43,336 nt of DNA from Paenibacillus sp. (GTDB taxonomy: Bacteria; Bacillota; Bacilli; Paenibacillales; Paenibacillaceae). This document shows, one piece after another, positions 32,334 through 40,494 of this stretch. Made by a program: the position numbers and the translations under genes. The notes below the pieces were generated by a model. That model saw only the letters and a list, made by a program, of their open reading frames with translations. It was not told where the DNA came from and ran no database searches. Each line of letters opens with the position of its first letter. Position 1 is the stretch's first letter. Location: NCBI GenBank assembly GCA_031254035.1, contig JAIRVF010000021.1:1-43336 (forward strand), read 5' to 3'.

Positions 32334-32444
32334 CCCCACAAAGTGGAACCTATGCTTCGATGCTTATTCCAAATACTTTGCGGGGACCCCAAACTCTAAT
32401 AGCTAAATACCCCCACAAAGTGGAACCTATGCTTCTCTAATAGC
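32334..32444. repeat. Hairpin repeat with partial second copy, lysC upstream
   Basis: A 52-bp imperfect inverted repeat (CCCCACAAAGTGGAA ... TTCCAAATACTTTGCGGGG, 32334-32385) is followed by a 25-bp exact second copy of its left arm (32411-32435, CCCCACAAAGTGGAACCTAT and onward). The partial copy is bracketed by the 10-bp direct repeat CTCTAATAGC at 32394-32403 and 32435-32444. With the hairpin at 32257-32285 and the efp terminator, this explains most of the 320-bp gap before lysC. Confidence 0.75.
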
Positions 32445-32490
32445 AAAAAGCTGCCTCAATTGATCCAAGGACCATATGAGGCAGCTTTTT
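32445..32490. terminator. Bidirectional terminator after efp
   Basis: AAAAAGCTGCCTCA and TGAGGCAGCTTTTT form a perfect 14-bp stem with an 18-base loop, 26 bp after the efp stop. Confidence 0.92.
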
Positions 32491-32515
32491 AAATCATTAA
32501 AAGCGAGACTAAATG

Positions 32516-33073
32516 TTACGCGCGGGAGATGTATTTGCCTTCGCGTGTGTCAATCAGAAGCACGTCGTCTTCATTGATGAAAAGCGGAACCTGAACATTC
32601 AGACCGGTTTCCATCTTCGCATTTTTGGTAGCACCTTGTGCCGTGTTGCCTTTAACCCCAGGCTCGGTTTCGACAACTTTCAGATCAACGCTGGTTGGCA
32701 GGTTAATACCGAGAATTTCGCCTTGGTAGCTGACGATGTTCACGTTCATGTTCTCTTTCAAGAAGTTAAGCTCCCACTCCAGTTGGTTGCTATCCAGCGT
32801 GAATTGGTCATACGTTTCGTTATCCATAAATGTATGGTCTTGACCGCTAGCGTAGAGATATGAAACTCCGCGGTTTTCGATGATCGCGCGGCCGATTGTT
32901 TCGCCAGCACGGAACGTACGCTCCACAGTGTTGCCATTGCGCAGGTTTTTCAGTTTGGAGCGAACGAATGCCGCACCTTTACCAGGTTTTACGTGTTGGA
33001 AATCAAGAACGGTAAAAATATCGCCATCCACTTCTACCGTTAGTCCTGTTTTAAAGTCGTTTACTGAAATCAC
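32516..33073 (-). CDS. efp: Translation elongation factor P
   Basis: EF-P relieves ribosome stalling at proline stretches. The 185-residue three-domain protein has [20 protein letters not shown], the tip loop [11 protein letters not shown] with Lys32 (the modification site in other species), [20 protein letters not shown] and a C-terminal [18 protein letters not shown]. The start is GTG with TAGGAGG seven bases upstream. It follows the peptidase gene by 37 bp, the conserved yqhT-efp pair. Confidence 0.97.
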   Translation of the reverse strand: MISVNDFKTGLTVEVDGDIFTVLDFQHVKPGKGAAFVRSKLKNLRNGNTVERTFRAGETIGRAIIENRGVSYLYASGQDHTFMDNETYDQFTLDSNQLEWELNFLKENMNVNIVSYQGEILGINLPTSVDLKVVETEPGVKGNTAQGATKNAKMETGLNVQVPLFINEDDVLLIDTREGKYISRA

Positions 33074-33110
33074 AAAAATGCCTCCTAAAATAAAATATAT
33101 ATTGCGTTAA

Positions 33111-34187
33111 TCACACCGGTAATACGGTAAATTCCTTCGACGATTGCGTCAAAATTGTTATTCCCGTTTCCGTGATCACAATATCGTCTTCGATGCGGAC
33201 GCCACCTAGGCCGGAAAGATATATGCCAGGTTCAACGGTTACAACCATGCCAGGCTTGAGGATATCGTCACTAGCCTTTGAAAGGCGCGGATTTTCATGC
33301 ACTTCCATGCCGAGGCCGTGTCCTGTGCTGTGTCCGAACATGTCGCCATAGCCATACTTTGTAATGATGTCACGGGCCAAAGCATCGGCTTCGCGGCCTG
33401 TCATGCCAGGCTTAATATGCTCAAGGGCATGAAGTTGGGCCTCCAGAACAATGTCATAGATTTCCTTCAGCTTCGGATCCGGCTTGCCAATGGCAATGGT
33501 ACGGGTCAAATCCGAGCAGTAGCCGTCATACAGCGCCCCGAAATCAAACGTAATGAGCTCATTGCCAGCAATCACGCGTTCGCTGGCCACACCGTGCGGC
33601 ATTGCGGAGCGTTCACCGGAGGCGACAATCGTATCAAACGAGGAAGAAGTCGCGCCATGACGGCGCATGAAAAACTCCATCTCCAAATCAACTTCGCGTT
33701 CAGTCATACCCGGTTTGACAAAACCAAGGAGATGCATAAAAGTTTCGTCGGCAAGATCCGCGGCTTGCTGCATAACTTTCAGCTCTTCCGCGTCCTTGTA
33801 CATCCGCAGCTGTTCAACCAGTCCCGAAACCGGAACCAGCTCAATCGGCTTGAGTTGGTCCGCATATGTACTGTATGCAGCGAATGATACATCATCTTGT
33901 TCAAACGCAAGCTTGTCGATTTGGGCGGAAGCCAGCAGTTCTTTTACAGTAGCCGTAACCCCCTGCACATGTTCGACAACCTGGAAATCTTTCGCCTGCT
34001 GCGGCGCCTGAGTCATATAACGGAAGTCAGTCAGCAGATACGCGTTGTTCATCGTAATCAGCACATAACCCGAAGAACCTGTAAAACCCGTCAAATAACG
34101 GCGGTTGATGGCGCTTGTTACGAACAGCGCCTCCACATTTTTTTGCTGCATCGCTTCACGCAGTTTAAGTACACGATGGTTGCTCAT
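33111..34187 (-). CDS. yqhT: Xaa-Pro aminopeptidase family (YqhT)
   Basis: This is a 358-residue M24B metallopeptidase that would cleave Xaa-Pro peptides. It has an N-terminal creatinase-like domain (LFVTSAINRRYLTGFTGSSG). The pita-bread domain supplies its metal ligands in order: ITFDFGALYDGYCSDLTRT (two Asp), FGHSTGHGLGMEVHENP (His), VVTVEPGIYL (Glu) and GVRIEDDIVITETG (Glu). All five ligands are present. Exact specificity is not visible. Confidence 0.94.
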   Translation of the reverse strand: MSNHRVLKLREAMQQKNVEALFVTSAINRRYLTGFTGSSGYVLITMNNAYLLTDFRYMTQAPQQAKDFQVVEHVQGVTATVKELLASAQIDKLAFEQDDVSFAAYSTYADQLKPIELVPVSGLVEQLRMYKDAEELKVMQQAADLADETFMHLLGFVKPGMTEREVDLEMEFFMRRHGATSSSFDTIVASGERSAMPHGVASERVIAGNELITFDFGALYDGYCSDLTRTIAIGKPDPKLKEIYDIVLEAQLHALEHIKPGMTGREADALARDIITKYGYGDMFGHSTGHGLGMEVHENPRLSKASDDILKPGMVVTVEPGIYLSGLGGVRIEDDIVITETGITILTQSSKEFTVLPV

Positions 34188-34238
34188 TAGCTATTTGTCT
34201 CCTCTCTCTTCACAGCTTCACCCGGAAGGAGGCAGCGA

Positions 34239-34685
34239 CTATTGTCCCTGACTTTCCAAGTAGCGAAGCAGGGCAATCAATCCCAGTTCATAGCTGACAG
34301 CGCCGAATCCGGCAATTTGTCCAACGGCCACCGGAGCAATCACCGATGTATGGCGGAATTCTTCCCGCGCATGGATGTTGGAGAGATGCACTTCAACCGT
34401 CGGGATCTGTACCGAACTGATGGCATCGCGTACAGCATAGCTATAATGGGTCAGCGCACCGGGATTCAGAACGATACCGTCGGCATGGCCAAGAGCGCCA
34501 TGGATCCGGTCGATAATACTGCCTTCATGATTGGATTGATAAAATGTAATTGACACACCCAAAGCTTCAGCCTTTTGAAGCAAGCTTTCCTCAATTGCTT
34601 GCAGACTCTGAGAGCCGTACACACCGGGCTCCCGAAGCCCAAGCAGATTCAGGTTCGGTCCGTTGATCACCCAAATGGTTCTCAA
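34239..34685 (-). CDS. aroQ: 3-dehydroquinate dehydratase, type II
   Basis: This shikimate-pathway enzyme forms 3-dehydroshikimate. The 148-residue dodecamer-type subunit has [18 protein letters not shown] (catalytic Tyr), [31 protein letters not shown] and [19 protein letters not shown] (catalytic His). The start is TTG with GGGTGGG nine bases upstream. It lies 51 bp before yqhT and 89 bp after yqhR. Confidence 0.96.
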   Translation of the reverse strand: MRTIWVINGPNLNLLGLREPGVYGSQSLQAIEESLLQKAEALGVSITFYQSNHEGSIIDRIHGALGHADGIVLNPGALTHYSYAVRDAISSVQIPTVEVHLSNIHAREEFRHTSVIAPVAVGQIAGFGAVSYELGLIALLRYLESQGQ

Positions 34686-34774
34686 AATGGAGTTCCCACC
34701 CTTACTGTCAAATAACCATCTGCTATTTTAACATAGGGAATGTCCACTTGAGAAGTTTTTTTGCGTGTCCAGAC

Positions 34775-35278
34775 CTATACCTCCTCCGGTTCGCGCTTGC
34801 GTTCATCTGTAAATTCAAAGGCAGTCGTATAACCGATAAACAACCCCCAGAGCAAAAACAGGCAGAATTCGCTGACGATTGTATCCCAGCCCATTTGATT
34901 CAGCTGCTTAAACATATGAAGCTCCGGACCCACCATCGCAAAAATAATGCACCACCAAACCACCCCGTATACGATCCCAGGCCAAGGCCCTTTGAGTTTC
35001 CGGAACAAAAGCACAAAAATAACGGATGCAATCATCGAAAATACGATAAAAAGCAGCCAGCCAGCGAATTGTCCACGGCCGCTTATTAAATACGAATGCT
35101 TTAAAAAAGGCTCGCCGAGAAAACCTGGAATCACTTTTGTAAAATGCAGCACATAAAAAAGCCAATGGATCGCCCCCCAGATGAGTCCCGAGAAAAAACC
35201 GACCCCCAATGCAAAAGTTAGCGGATTGGTATGCCCTTTCTGGTGCTTTTGGCGGTAAGCGGCGGCATGAGATGTCAT
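34775..35278 (-). CDS. yqhR: YqhR conserved membrane protein
   Basis: This 167-residue protein has four transmembrane helices (ALGVGFFSGLIWGAIHWLFY; WLLFIVFSMIASVIFVLLF; IVYGVVWWCIIFAMVG; VSEFCLFLLWGLFIGYT). It matches YqhR in position and in features such as GVVWW and GPELHMFKQL. Function is unknown. It is divergent from yqhQ. Confidence 0.88.
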   Translation of the reverse strand: MTSHAAAYRQKHQKGHTNPLTFALGVGFFSGLIWGAIHWLFYVLHFTKVIPGFLGEPFLKHSYLISGRGQFAGWLLFIVFSMIASVIFVLLFRKLKGPWPGIVYGVVWWCIIFAMVGPELHMFKQLNQMGWDTIVSEFCLFLLWGLFIGYTTAFEFTDERKREPEEV

Positions 35279-35400
35279 TTTCTATGCCTCCTTTTGTTTT
35301 CCTTAGTATGTACATTTCCCTCGGGCCTAAACCAACTAGAAATCAAACCGGAAATTAGATACAATGGAAGTAAATCAATTAATCAGGGAAGGTGAACTGG

Positions 35401-36396
35401 TTGTCGCAAGAATCAAAAACTGTCAGCTACGGCGGCCAAGCTGTTATTGAAGGCGTAATGTTTGGCGGCAAACATGTCAATGTGACAGCCGTACGTCGTA
35501 AGAGTCAAGAAATCACATTTTTGGAAGTACCCAAGCAGGACAAAAATTGGATGCGCAAAATGCGTAAAGTCCCTTTTCTGCGGGGTCTCGTAAGTATCAT
35601 AGATTCAAGCGCAAAGGGTACGAAGCATTTGAACTATTCAGCAGACGCTTTCGCGGATGACGAACTTGAACCTGAGGAACGAGCCAAACTCAAGGAGAAG
35701 GAAGAATCCAAGTGGAGTCTGAGCATGATTATCGGCGTCGCCGCCGTCGGCGTCCTCTCCTTCGTAGTCGGCAAGCTTGTACTGACGCTTCTACCCGTCG
35801 TTCTGGAAAGTATTTTGTTTGGAAAGCTCTTTGAAAACTACATTCTGCATAACCTGATTGAAGGAGGCATTAAGCTGGTGCTCCTGCTTGCCTACCTTTG
35901 GGGTATATCTCAAACCCCGGTGATCAAGCGCCTTTTCCAGTACCACGGTGCAGAACACAAGGTTATCACCACTTATGAAGCCGGTGAAGAGCTAACCGTT
36001 GAAAATGTGCAAAAGCACAGCCGTCTTCATTACCGCTGCGGCAGTAGCTTTATGATGCTCTCCATCGTGCTTGGCGTGCTCATTTATTCCCTCGTTCCAT
36101 GGGATAATATGACGCAGCGAATAGTACAGCGGATTATTTTGCTTCCTGTTGTCATTGCCGTATCGTTTGAATTTTTGAAAATGACCAATGCCCTAAGAGA
36201 AGTTCCCGTGCTCCGTTATCTCGGTTATCCAGGCCTGTGGCTGCAGCTACTGACTACCAAAGAGCCAAAGGATGATCAAGTGGAGGTATCCATCGCCTCC
36301 TTCAAACGTATGCTTGAGCTTGATGCACAGGTGGAGAATTCACCTGCCCCAAACGAACCTGTCAGAACCGGAGTCTTGGATCCCCTGAAAGGATGA
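35401..36396 (+). CDS. yqhQ: YqhQ (DUF1385) membrane protein
   Basis: This is a 331-residue DUF1385 protein. It has the conserved start VSYGGQAVIEGVMFGGKHVNV, VPFLRGLVSIIDSSAKGTKH and FQYHGAEHKVITTYEAGEEL, with about four helices including WSLSMIIGVAAVGVLSFVVG. TTG 35401 is preferred: AGGGAAGGTGA lies just upstream and covers the alternative GTG at 35392. Function is unknown. It is followed seven bp later by a small membrane gene. Confidence 0.9.
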   Translation: MSQESKTVSYGGQAVIEGVMFGGKHVNVTAVRRKSQEITFLEVPKQDKNWMRKMRKVPFLRGLVSIIDSSAKGTKHLNYSADAFADDELEPEERAKLKEKEESKWSLSMIIGVAAVGVLSFVVGKLVLTLLPVVLESILFGKLFENYILHNLIEGGIKLVLLLAYLWGISQTPVIKRLFQYHGAEHKVITTYEAGEELTVENVQKHSRLHYRCGSSFMMLSIVLGVLIYSLVPWDNMTQRIVQRIILLPVVIAVSFEFLKMTNALREVPVLRYLGYPGLWLQLLTTKEPKDDQVEVSIASFKRMLELDAQVENSPAPNEPVRTGVLDPLKG

Positions 36397-36403
36397 GGAT
36401 ATC

Positions 36404-36724
36404 ATGAAAAGGCATGCTCTGATCTTTTGGATAGCGATTGTGCTTGCCGCCGTCGGCATCATTTACGATGTTATATTTGGGAATTTTAGAGACATGGCTA
36501 GTTTGCTCATACCGGTTATTGTTTTTGGGGCCGTGTTTCTTCTTTATAAGTTCCCGCCCCGTAGATATAGGAAAAAACCGAAGGTTAAGCCTTCCGCCCG
36601 TACGATGGAAAAGGTGGCTGCAGCCAAGCGAAACCATTCAGCAGGTAAAAGGAAGCATTATCCTTTCCGGGTCATCGAAGGTTCCAAAGGCAAAAATGAT
36701 GACCAGCAGCCGAAATATCATTGA
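36404..36724 (+). CDS. Small two-helix membrane protein
   Basis: This 106-residue protein has two transmembrane helices (ALIFWIAIVLAAVGIIYDVI; ASLLIPVIVFGAVFLLYKF). A strongly basic cytoplasmic tail follows (RRYRKKPKVKPSARTMEKVAAAKRN). It lies seven bp after yqhQ, with GGATGAGGATATC before the ATG, so it is translated from the same mRNA. It occupies the place of B. subtilis yqhP, but I cannot confirm homology. The basic tail could touch RNA or membrane lipid. Confidence 0.75.
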   Translation: MKRHALIFWIAIVLAAVGIIYDVIFGNFRDMASLLIPVIVFGAVFLLYKFPPRRYRKKPKVKPSARTMEKVAAAKRNHSAGKRKHYPFRVIEGSKGKNDDQQPKYH

Positions 36725-36737
36725 AATCCTCTAAGGC

Positions 36738-36783
36738 AAAAAGGCATTCGCTCCTCGTTATGAGGAAATGGCGAATGCCTTTT
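36738..36783. terminator. Bidirectional terminator between yqhP-like gene and yqhO
   Basis: AAAAAGGCATTCGC pairs with GCGAATGCCTTTT and encloses a second hairpin (TCCTC-GTTAT-GAGGA). It serves both convergent genes. Confidence 0.9.
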
Positions 36784-37693
36784 AAGGTTTCCAATTACTA
36801 AAAAATTTCTTTCCTGCATTTACACCTGATTCATATAGCTTTGTAATTTCTTCCGGGGATATGTGAAACTGAGTCGTCCCTACGCCAAGCGTCGGAATCT
36901 TGATCGTCCTGAACCGGTACACCTGCTCAATATAACGCTCATCATGGGCGGAAAGCATCGTCTCAAACATTGCTGTCAGCATGCTGATCGGCCCTCTGAT
37001 GACATGTGGTCTACCCGTGCTTCTTCCGACCATTTGAAATCCGATCGTTTGCAGCTGTGGTTGGCCAGGCGGGTCATCAAATAGCCACAGTGGGAAATTG
37101 CTGAGAAGTCCGCCATCGACAACATATACAAATTTATCTTTAAAAGATTTTCCGCGTGCCACCTCCCCACACATTCTTAAAATCACCGGATCAAAGAAAT
37201 ACGGAATGCTCGTACTCATGCGTATTGCCTTGGACACCTCGAACGTTGCTGGATTTATTCCGAGCTTGATCAAATCATCTGGCAAAACAAGAATTTTTCC
37301 ATTGGTTATATCCGAAGCAATAATCATCAGCTTGCCTGGCGGAATATCCGAAAAAGTCTGTATTCCCTTTGATTTTAAAATGTTATGTATCCAATATTCC
37401 AGCGCTTCTCCACAATAAAGCCCTTTTTTGATCCACAACCGTATCGCAGGTCCGATCACTTTAATATTGAAAATGGGAGCTCTTCGCAAAAAAGAAGCAT
37501 AAGGCGTCGCTTTAACAATTTCGCTCATTTCATCCGCCGTGAATCCTGCTGCAAGCAGCGCTGCAACAATTGAACCTGAAGAGGTTCCTGCTACACGATT
37601 AAAAACGACACCGGAATCTTCCGCCGCCTTAATCGCTCCCGCAAGCGAAATACCTTTGACGCCACCGCCTTCGAAAACCGCATTGATGAGCAT
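36782..37693 (-). CDS. yqhO: Patatin-like phospholipase (YqhO)
   Basis: This 303-residue patatin-fold hydrolase has the oxyanion loop FEGGGVKGISLAGA (residues 7-20), the nucleophile motif AGTSSGSIVAALLAAGF (Ser near 41) and the catalytic DGGLLSNFPLWLF. These enzymes release fatty acids from phospholipids; the natural substrate is unknown. The ATG follows an eight-G ribosome binding tract at seven bases. Its 3' end shares a terminator with the convergent small gene. Confidence 0.92.
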   Translation of the reverse strand: MLINAVFEGGGVKGISLAGAIKAAEDSGVVFNRVAGTSSGSIVAALLAAGFTADEMSEIVKATPYASFLRRAPIFNIKVIGPAIRLWIKKGLYCGEALEYWIHNILKSKGIQTFSDIPPGKLMIIASDITNGKILVLPDDLIKLGINPATFEVSKAIRMSTSIPYFFDPVILRMCGEVARGKSFKDKFVYVVDGGLLSNFPLWLFDDPPGQPQLQTIGFQMVGRSTGRPHVIRGPISMLTAMFETMLSAHDERYIEQVYRFRTIKIPTLGVGTTQFHISPEEITKLYESGVNAGKKFFSNWKP

Positions 37694-37700
37694 ATAAAAA

Positions 37701-37708
37701 CCCCCCCC
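37701..37708 (-). promoter_or_regulatory. Eight-G ribosome binding site of yqhO
   Basis: The only plausible ribosome binding sequence of yqhO is a homopolymer of eight G on the minus strand, seven bases before the ATG. Length changes in the tract would alter spacing. Confidence 0.6.
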
Positions 37709-37760
37709 GTCCTTAGGCTACACATTAAAAATGTATGAGAACGGGGGTCGATTCATGACA

Positions 37761-38018
37761 GGTCGCTTTTAATCACGAAGTGAATCAAGAGGCAAACTCG
37801 GCATCGAATCTTGAATTCAGCCGGGCCAAGCCTACGCTTACGGAGTATATTTCCTTCGAAATATTTCAGGTGCTCACGTACCCAAACGTACGCTCCTCAG
37901 TCCCTATCTTCATCCAACTAATGCGTTTTGGAAAAACGCACTTCGGAAGCATAGGCTAAAGCGTTTTGAAAAGACGCACGTCGGAAGTATAAGCTTTTTT
38001 GGTGCTTAACACCGACCA
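37761..38018 (+). repeat. Modular intergenic repeat, copy 3 (about 258 bp, ends lost)
   Basis: The core GCATCGAATCTTGAATTCAG, GGTGCTCACGTACCCA and CTCAGTCCCTATCTTCATCC matches copies 1 and 2. Cassettes present are GCTTACGGAGTATATTTCC near 37837 and two tandem GCGTTTT hairpins near 37921-38000. Both TGTTCAAAAAG ends are missing or altered. It ends 11 bp before the glycosidase stop and fills the gap to yqhO. Confidence 0.85.
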
Positions 38019-38029
38019 TATAATGTTAT

Positions 38030-39658
38030 TTATTGCTGATAAAATGTCGTAAGTGCCGGAACAAGTCCAAGCGGGTTATTCATCAGGTTTGTCGCTCTGA
38101 AGAAAATGTTTCCTTTAACTTCCGGATATTGGGCGTTGTATTGGAGCTGATTGATAATCTCCTGTGAGCTCTGCCAGCCGGCTTCCGACGTACCAAGCTT
38201 ATAAGTAGCCTGCCCGATATATAGGTCTACGCCCGTACCTTTGACTTCGCTGACCCACCAATCGACCAGCTTATCATATTGCGCGTTTTTAAAGGACATA
38301 CTCCAATAAATTTGCGGAGCCACATAATCGATCCATTGATTTTTAATCCATGTTCTTACATCAGCAAAACAAGAATCATACGCCGTGACGCCTGCTTTCG
38401 TATCAGAACCCGTTGGGTCCGTCGCCTTGTTGCGCCATACGCCAAATGGGCTGATTCCGTATGAGGTTGCAGGCTTTGCCGCATGGATCGATTGACCAAG
38501 CTGCTGAACAAATTGGTTGATGTTATCGCGGCGCCAATTCTCTTTTGAAAGTCCCGCCGTGTTATAGGTTTTATAAGTAGCGTCGTCATTAAAGGTACCA
38601 TTATACGGATAAAAGTAATCATCCATGTGAACGCCATCAATGTTGTACTTGTTTACGACTTCCATGACAACATCAATGATATGCTGACGTGCTTCCGGAA
38701 TTCCCGGATTGATAATTAGCTGATTATTGGCCGTCACGATCCAGTCCGGATGCTCTATCGCGACATGATTTGCAGCCAACTTGCTCGTAGCAGTATCCAT
38801 GCTTGCACGGAATGGGTTGAACCAAGCGTGGAACTGCATCCCCCGCTTATGAGTTTCCTCAACCATGAACTGCAGCGGATCATAACCAGGATCCTTGCCT
38901 TGTGTACCTGTTAAATATTTGGACCAAGGCACAAGATCCGATGAATAAAACGCATCGCCTGCAGGGCGTACCTGAACATATACGGCATTAATGCCCATGG
39001 CTTGCAATTTATCGAGCATTGCGGAATATTCCTGTTTTTGCTGATCTATTTTCCCAACGGATTTTGTGGTAGGCCAATCCAAATTCGTTACGGTGGAAAT
39101 CCATGCGCCATGCAGGTCTTGTGCCTGCCCACCGTTTCCGTTGCCTGGATCTGGCTTAATCGGATCTACCGGGTCTACCGGATCAGGGCGATTAGGTATG
39201 TATGAGCCGGAAAGTAGAGAAATGCTCTGCTCCGTTTGGTTCCAAATTACTTGCAGTCCCAGATTTTCCGCCACAAAACGTATAGGCACCATCACTCTGC
39301 CATTTTTGATATCGACGGATGCATCCAAACTTACATTACTATCGCCTACCAAAGCTGTCTTTTTCCCGTTTGTCAGTGACATGGACGTGCCGTCGCGATA
39401 AATAGAGACAGTTCGTTCGGCCTGGTTCCAGTCTACGAATGCACCCAATCCTTGACTGATCACAGCGATTGGAACCATCGTGACATTAACCTTCGGTATG
39501 ATATACGGGGGGACATCACTTTTGATTTGATATCCATCGAGTGTAATGCTGATAGGTCGTTTCGAAGTTTCCGCTTGAACAGTACGGCTGGTAACAGGTA
39601 ACAAAAAAATCAAGACAAGCATCAGAATCATCCATTGGTGAAACTTCCAATTTCTCAT
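38030..39658 (-). CDS. Secreted GHL10-type glycosyl hydrolase with CuAO-N domain
   Basis: This 542-residue exported protein starts at ATG 39658 (GGAGG nine bases upstream). It has a signal peptide (WMILMLVLIFLLPVTSRTVQA) and a copper-amine-oxidase-N-like domain with two repeats (VPIAVISQGLGAFVDWNQ; VPIRFVAENLGLQVIWNQ). A Pro/Asp linker (RPDPVDPVDPIKPDPG) leads to a GHL10/DUF187 catalytic barrel with LHGAWISTVTNLDWPTTKS, INAVYVQVRPAGDAFYSS, FHAWFNPFRAS, YNIDGVHMDDYFYPY and VAPQIYWSMSF. The acidic pair in GVHMDDYFYPY is the likely active site. Relatives such as YngK act on cell-wall or extracellular glycans; the substrate is unknown. Confidence 0.9.
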   Translation of the reverse strand: MRNWKFHQWMILMLVLIFLLPVTSRTVQAETSKRPISITLDGYQIKSDVPPYIIPKVNVTMVPIAVISQGLGAFVDWNQAERTVSIYRDGTSMSLTNGKKTALVGDSNVSLDASVDIKNGRVMVPIRFVAENLGLQVIWNQTEQSISLLSGSYIPNRPDPVDPVDPIKPDPGNGNGGQAQDLHGAWISTVTNLDWPTTKSVGKIDQQKQEYSAMLDKLQAMGINAVYVQVRPAGDAFYSSDLVPWSKYLTGTQGKDPGYDPLQFMVEETHKRGMQFHAWFNPFRASMDTATSKLAANHVAIEHPDWIVTANNQLIINPGIPEARQHIIDVVMEVVNKYNIDGVHMDDYFYPYNGTFNDDATYKTYNTAGLSKENWRRDNINQFVQQLGQSIHAAKPATSYGISPFGVWRNKATDPTGSDTKAGVTAYDSCFADVRTWIKNQWIDYVAPQIYWSMSFKNAQYDKLVDWWVSEVKGTGVDLYIGQATYKLGTSEAGWQSSQEIINQLQYNAQYPEVKGNIFFRATNLMNNPLGLVPALTTFYQQ

Positions 39659-39756
39659 TCTATGAATCCTCCAAATCATGATAGATTTGCAGCCATAGAA
39701 CACCGGCATGGCCGATGTTCTTGCTGCATTGCCAAAGACTGCGCCTCAAAATGAAG

Positions 39757-39789
39757 AGGCATCCGTCTCTTTAAAAGGGACAGATGCCT
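39757..39789 (-). terminator. Terminator of mntR
   Basis: AGGCATC and GATGCCT, extended inward by GTC/GAC, form a stem just past the mntR stop at 39793. CTTCATTTTG follows on the minus strand. Confidence 0.7.
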
Positions 39790-39792
39790 GTT

Positions 39793-40218
39793 TTACGAAT
39801 CGCCCACTAGTTCATTGTGAACATTCCGCAATTCCTGGAGACGCTGCTCATCCCGGCGAAAAAATTCCACAAGCGTTTCTATATGGGTAATGGAATCCCA
39901 GCTCAAATGATGCTCGATTCCCTCCACATCCGTGTAGATATGCTCATCGGATACACCGATCAACGTCAGAAATTCTTCCAAAAGCTTATGGCGGTCTACC
40001 AGACGTTTACCCATTTTTTTGCCTTTGCTGGTTAGAACAAGTCCGCGATATTTCTCGTAAATCAAATAATCGTCCTTATCTAGCTTTTGAATCATTTTGG
40101 TGACGGATGAAGGATGAACTTCCAGGCCTTCGGCAATGTCCGAGACACGAGCATATCCCTTTTCATCAATCAGTTTGTAGATGCGCTCCAAATAATCTTC
40201 CATGCTGGGCGTTGGCAT
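39793..40218 (-). CDS. mntR: Manganese-responsive regulator MntR
   Basis: This 141-residue DtxR-family repressor senses Mn2+ and turns off manganese uptake. The winged helix has [20 protein letters not shown] (Asp8 and Glu11 metal ligands) and [20 protein letters not shown]. The dimer domain has [19 protein letters not shown] and [11 protein letters not shown] with the remaining His/Glu ligands. Sequence and length are very close to B. subtilis MntR. The ATG has GAGGGA upstream. No Mn transporter is in the window. Confidence 0.96.
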   Translation of the reverse strand: MPTPSMEDYLERIYKLIDEKGYARVSDIAEGLEVHPSSVTKMIQKLDKDDYLIYEKYRGLVLTSKGKKMGKRLVDRHKLLEEFLTLIGVSDEHIYTDVEGIEHHLSWDSITHIETLVEFFRRDEQRLQELRNVHNELVGDS

Positions 40219-40281
40219 CTTTTTCCCTCTTTTCTCTTTTTAAGCGATGAATCCAAAATTCCTACTCATGTAATGATACAT

Positions 40282-40317
40282 GTTTCCAAGAGGACTTGGC
40301 AAGTCCTGCCGGGAAAC
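40282..40317. promoter_or_regulatory. Nested palindrome upstream of mntR
   Basis: GTTTCC and GGAAAC enclose AGGACTTG-G-CAAGTCCT, an eight-bp perfect inverted repeat. It lies about 65 bp before mntR in a 275-bp gap. It may be an operator or a relic hairpin; it does not resemble the known MntR box. Confidence 0.4.
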
Positions 40318-40423
40318 CGCCTTATTTACCCATTTTATTGCCTCGTCAAAACATTGGTGCTAGACCTTGTTTATTTTATACAGGATTCACTTGGCTATTC
40401 CAAAGGGTAACAAGAACGGCAAA

Positions 40424-40452
40424 CCGCCCTGCGCGTAATCATCACAGAGCGG
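40424..40452 (-). terminator. Hairpin after ccdA
   Basis: CCGCTCTG/CAGGGCGG on the minus strand (one G-T pair, 13-base loop) is followed by TTTGCCGTTCTTGTT. It lies 43 bp after the ccdA stop. Confidence 0.55.
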
Positions 40453-40494
40453 GATTAATTAATATTCCCCATCAGCCAATATCAATTATTCCAC

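Noticed and set aside
32193..32515. Lysine riboswitch or T-box before lysC
   Set aside because: The gap is occupied by the efp terminator and repeat arms, and I see none of the conserved riboswitch or T-box blocks.
39710..39792. Small gene between the glycosidase and mntR
   Set aside because: The plus-strand frame over this region has no ribosome binding site and spans the mntR terminator and 3' end.
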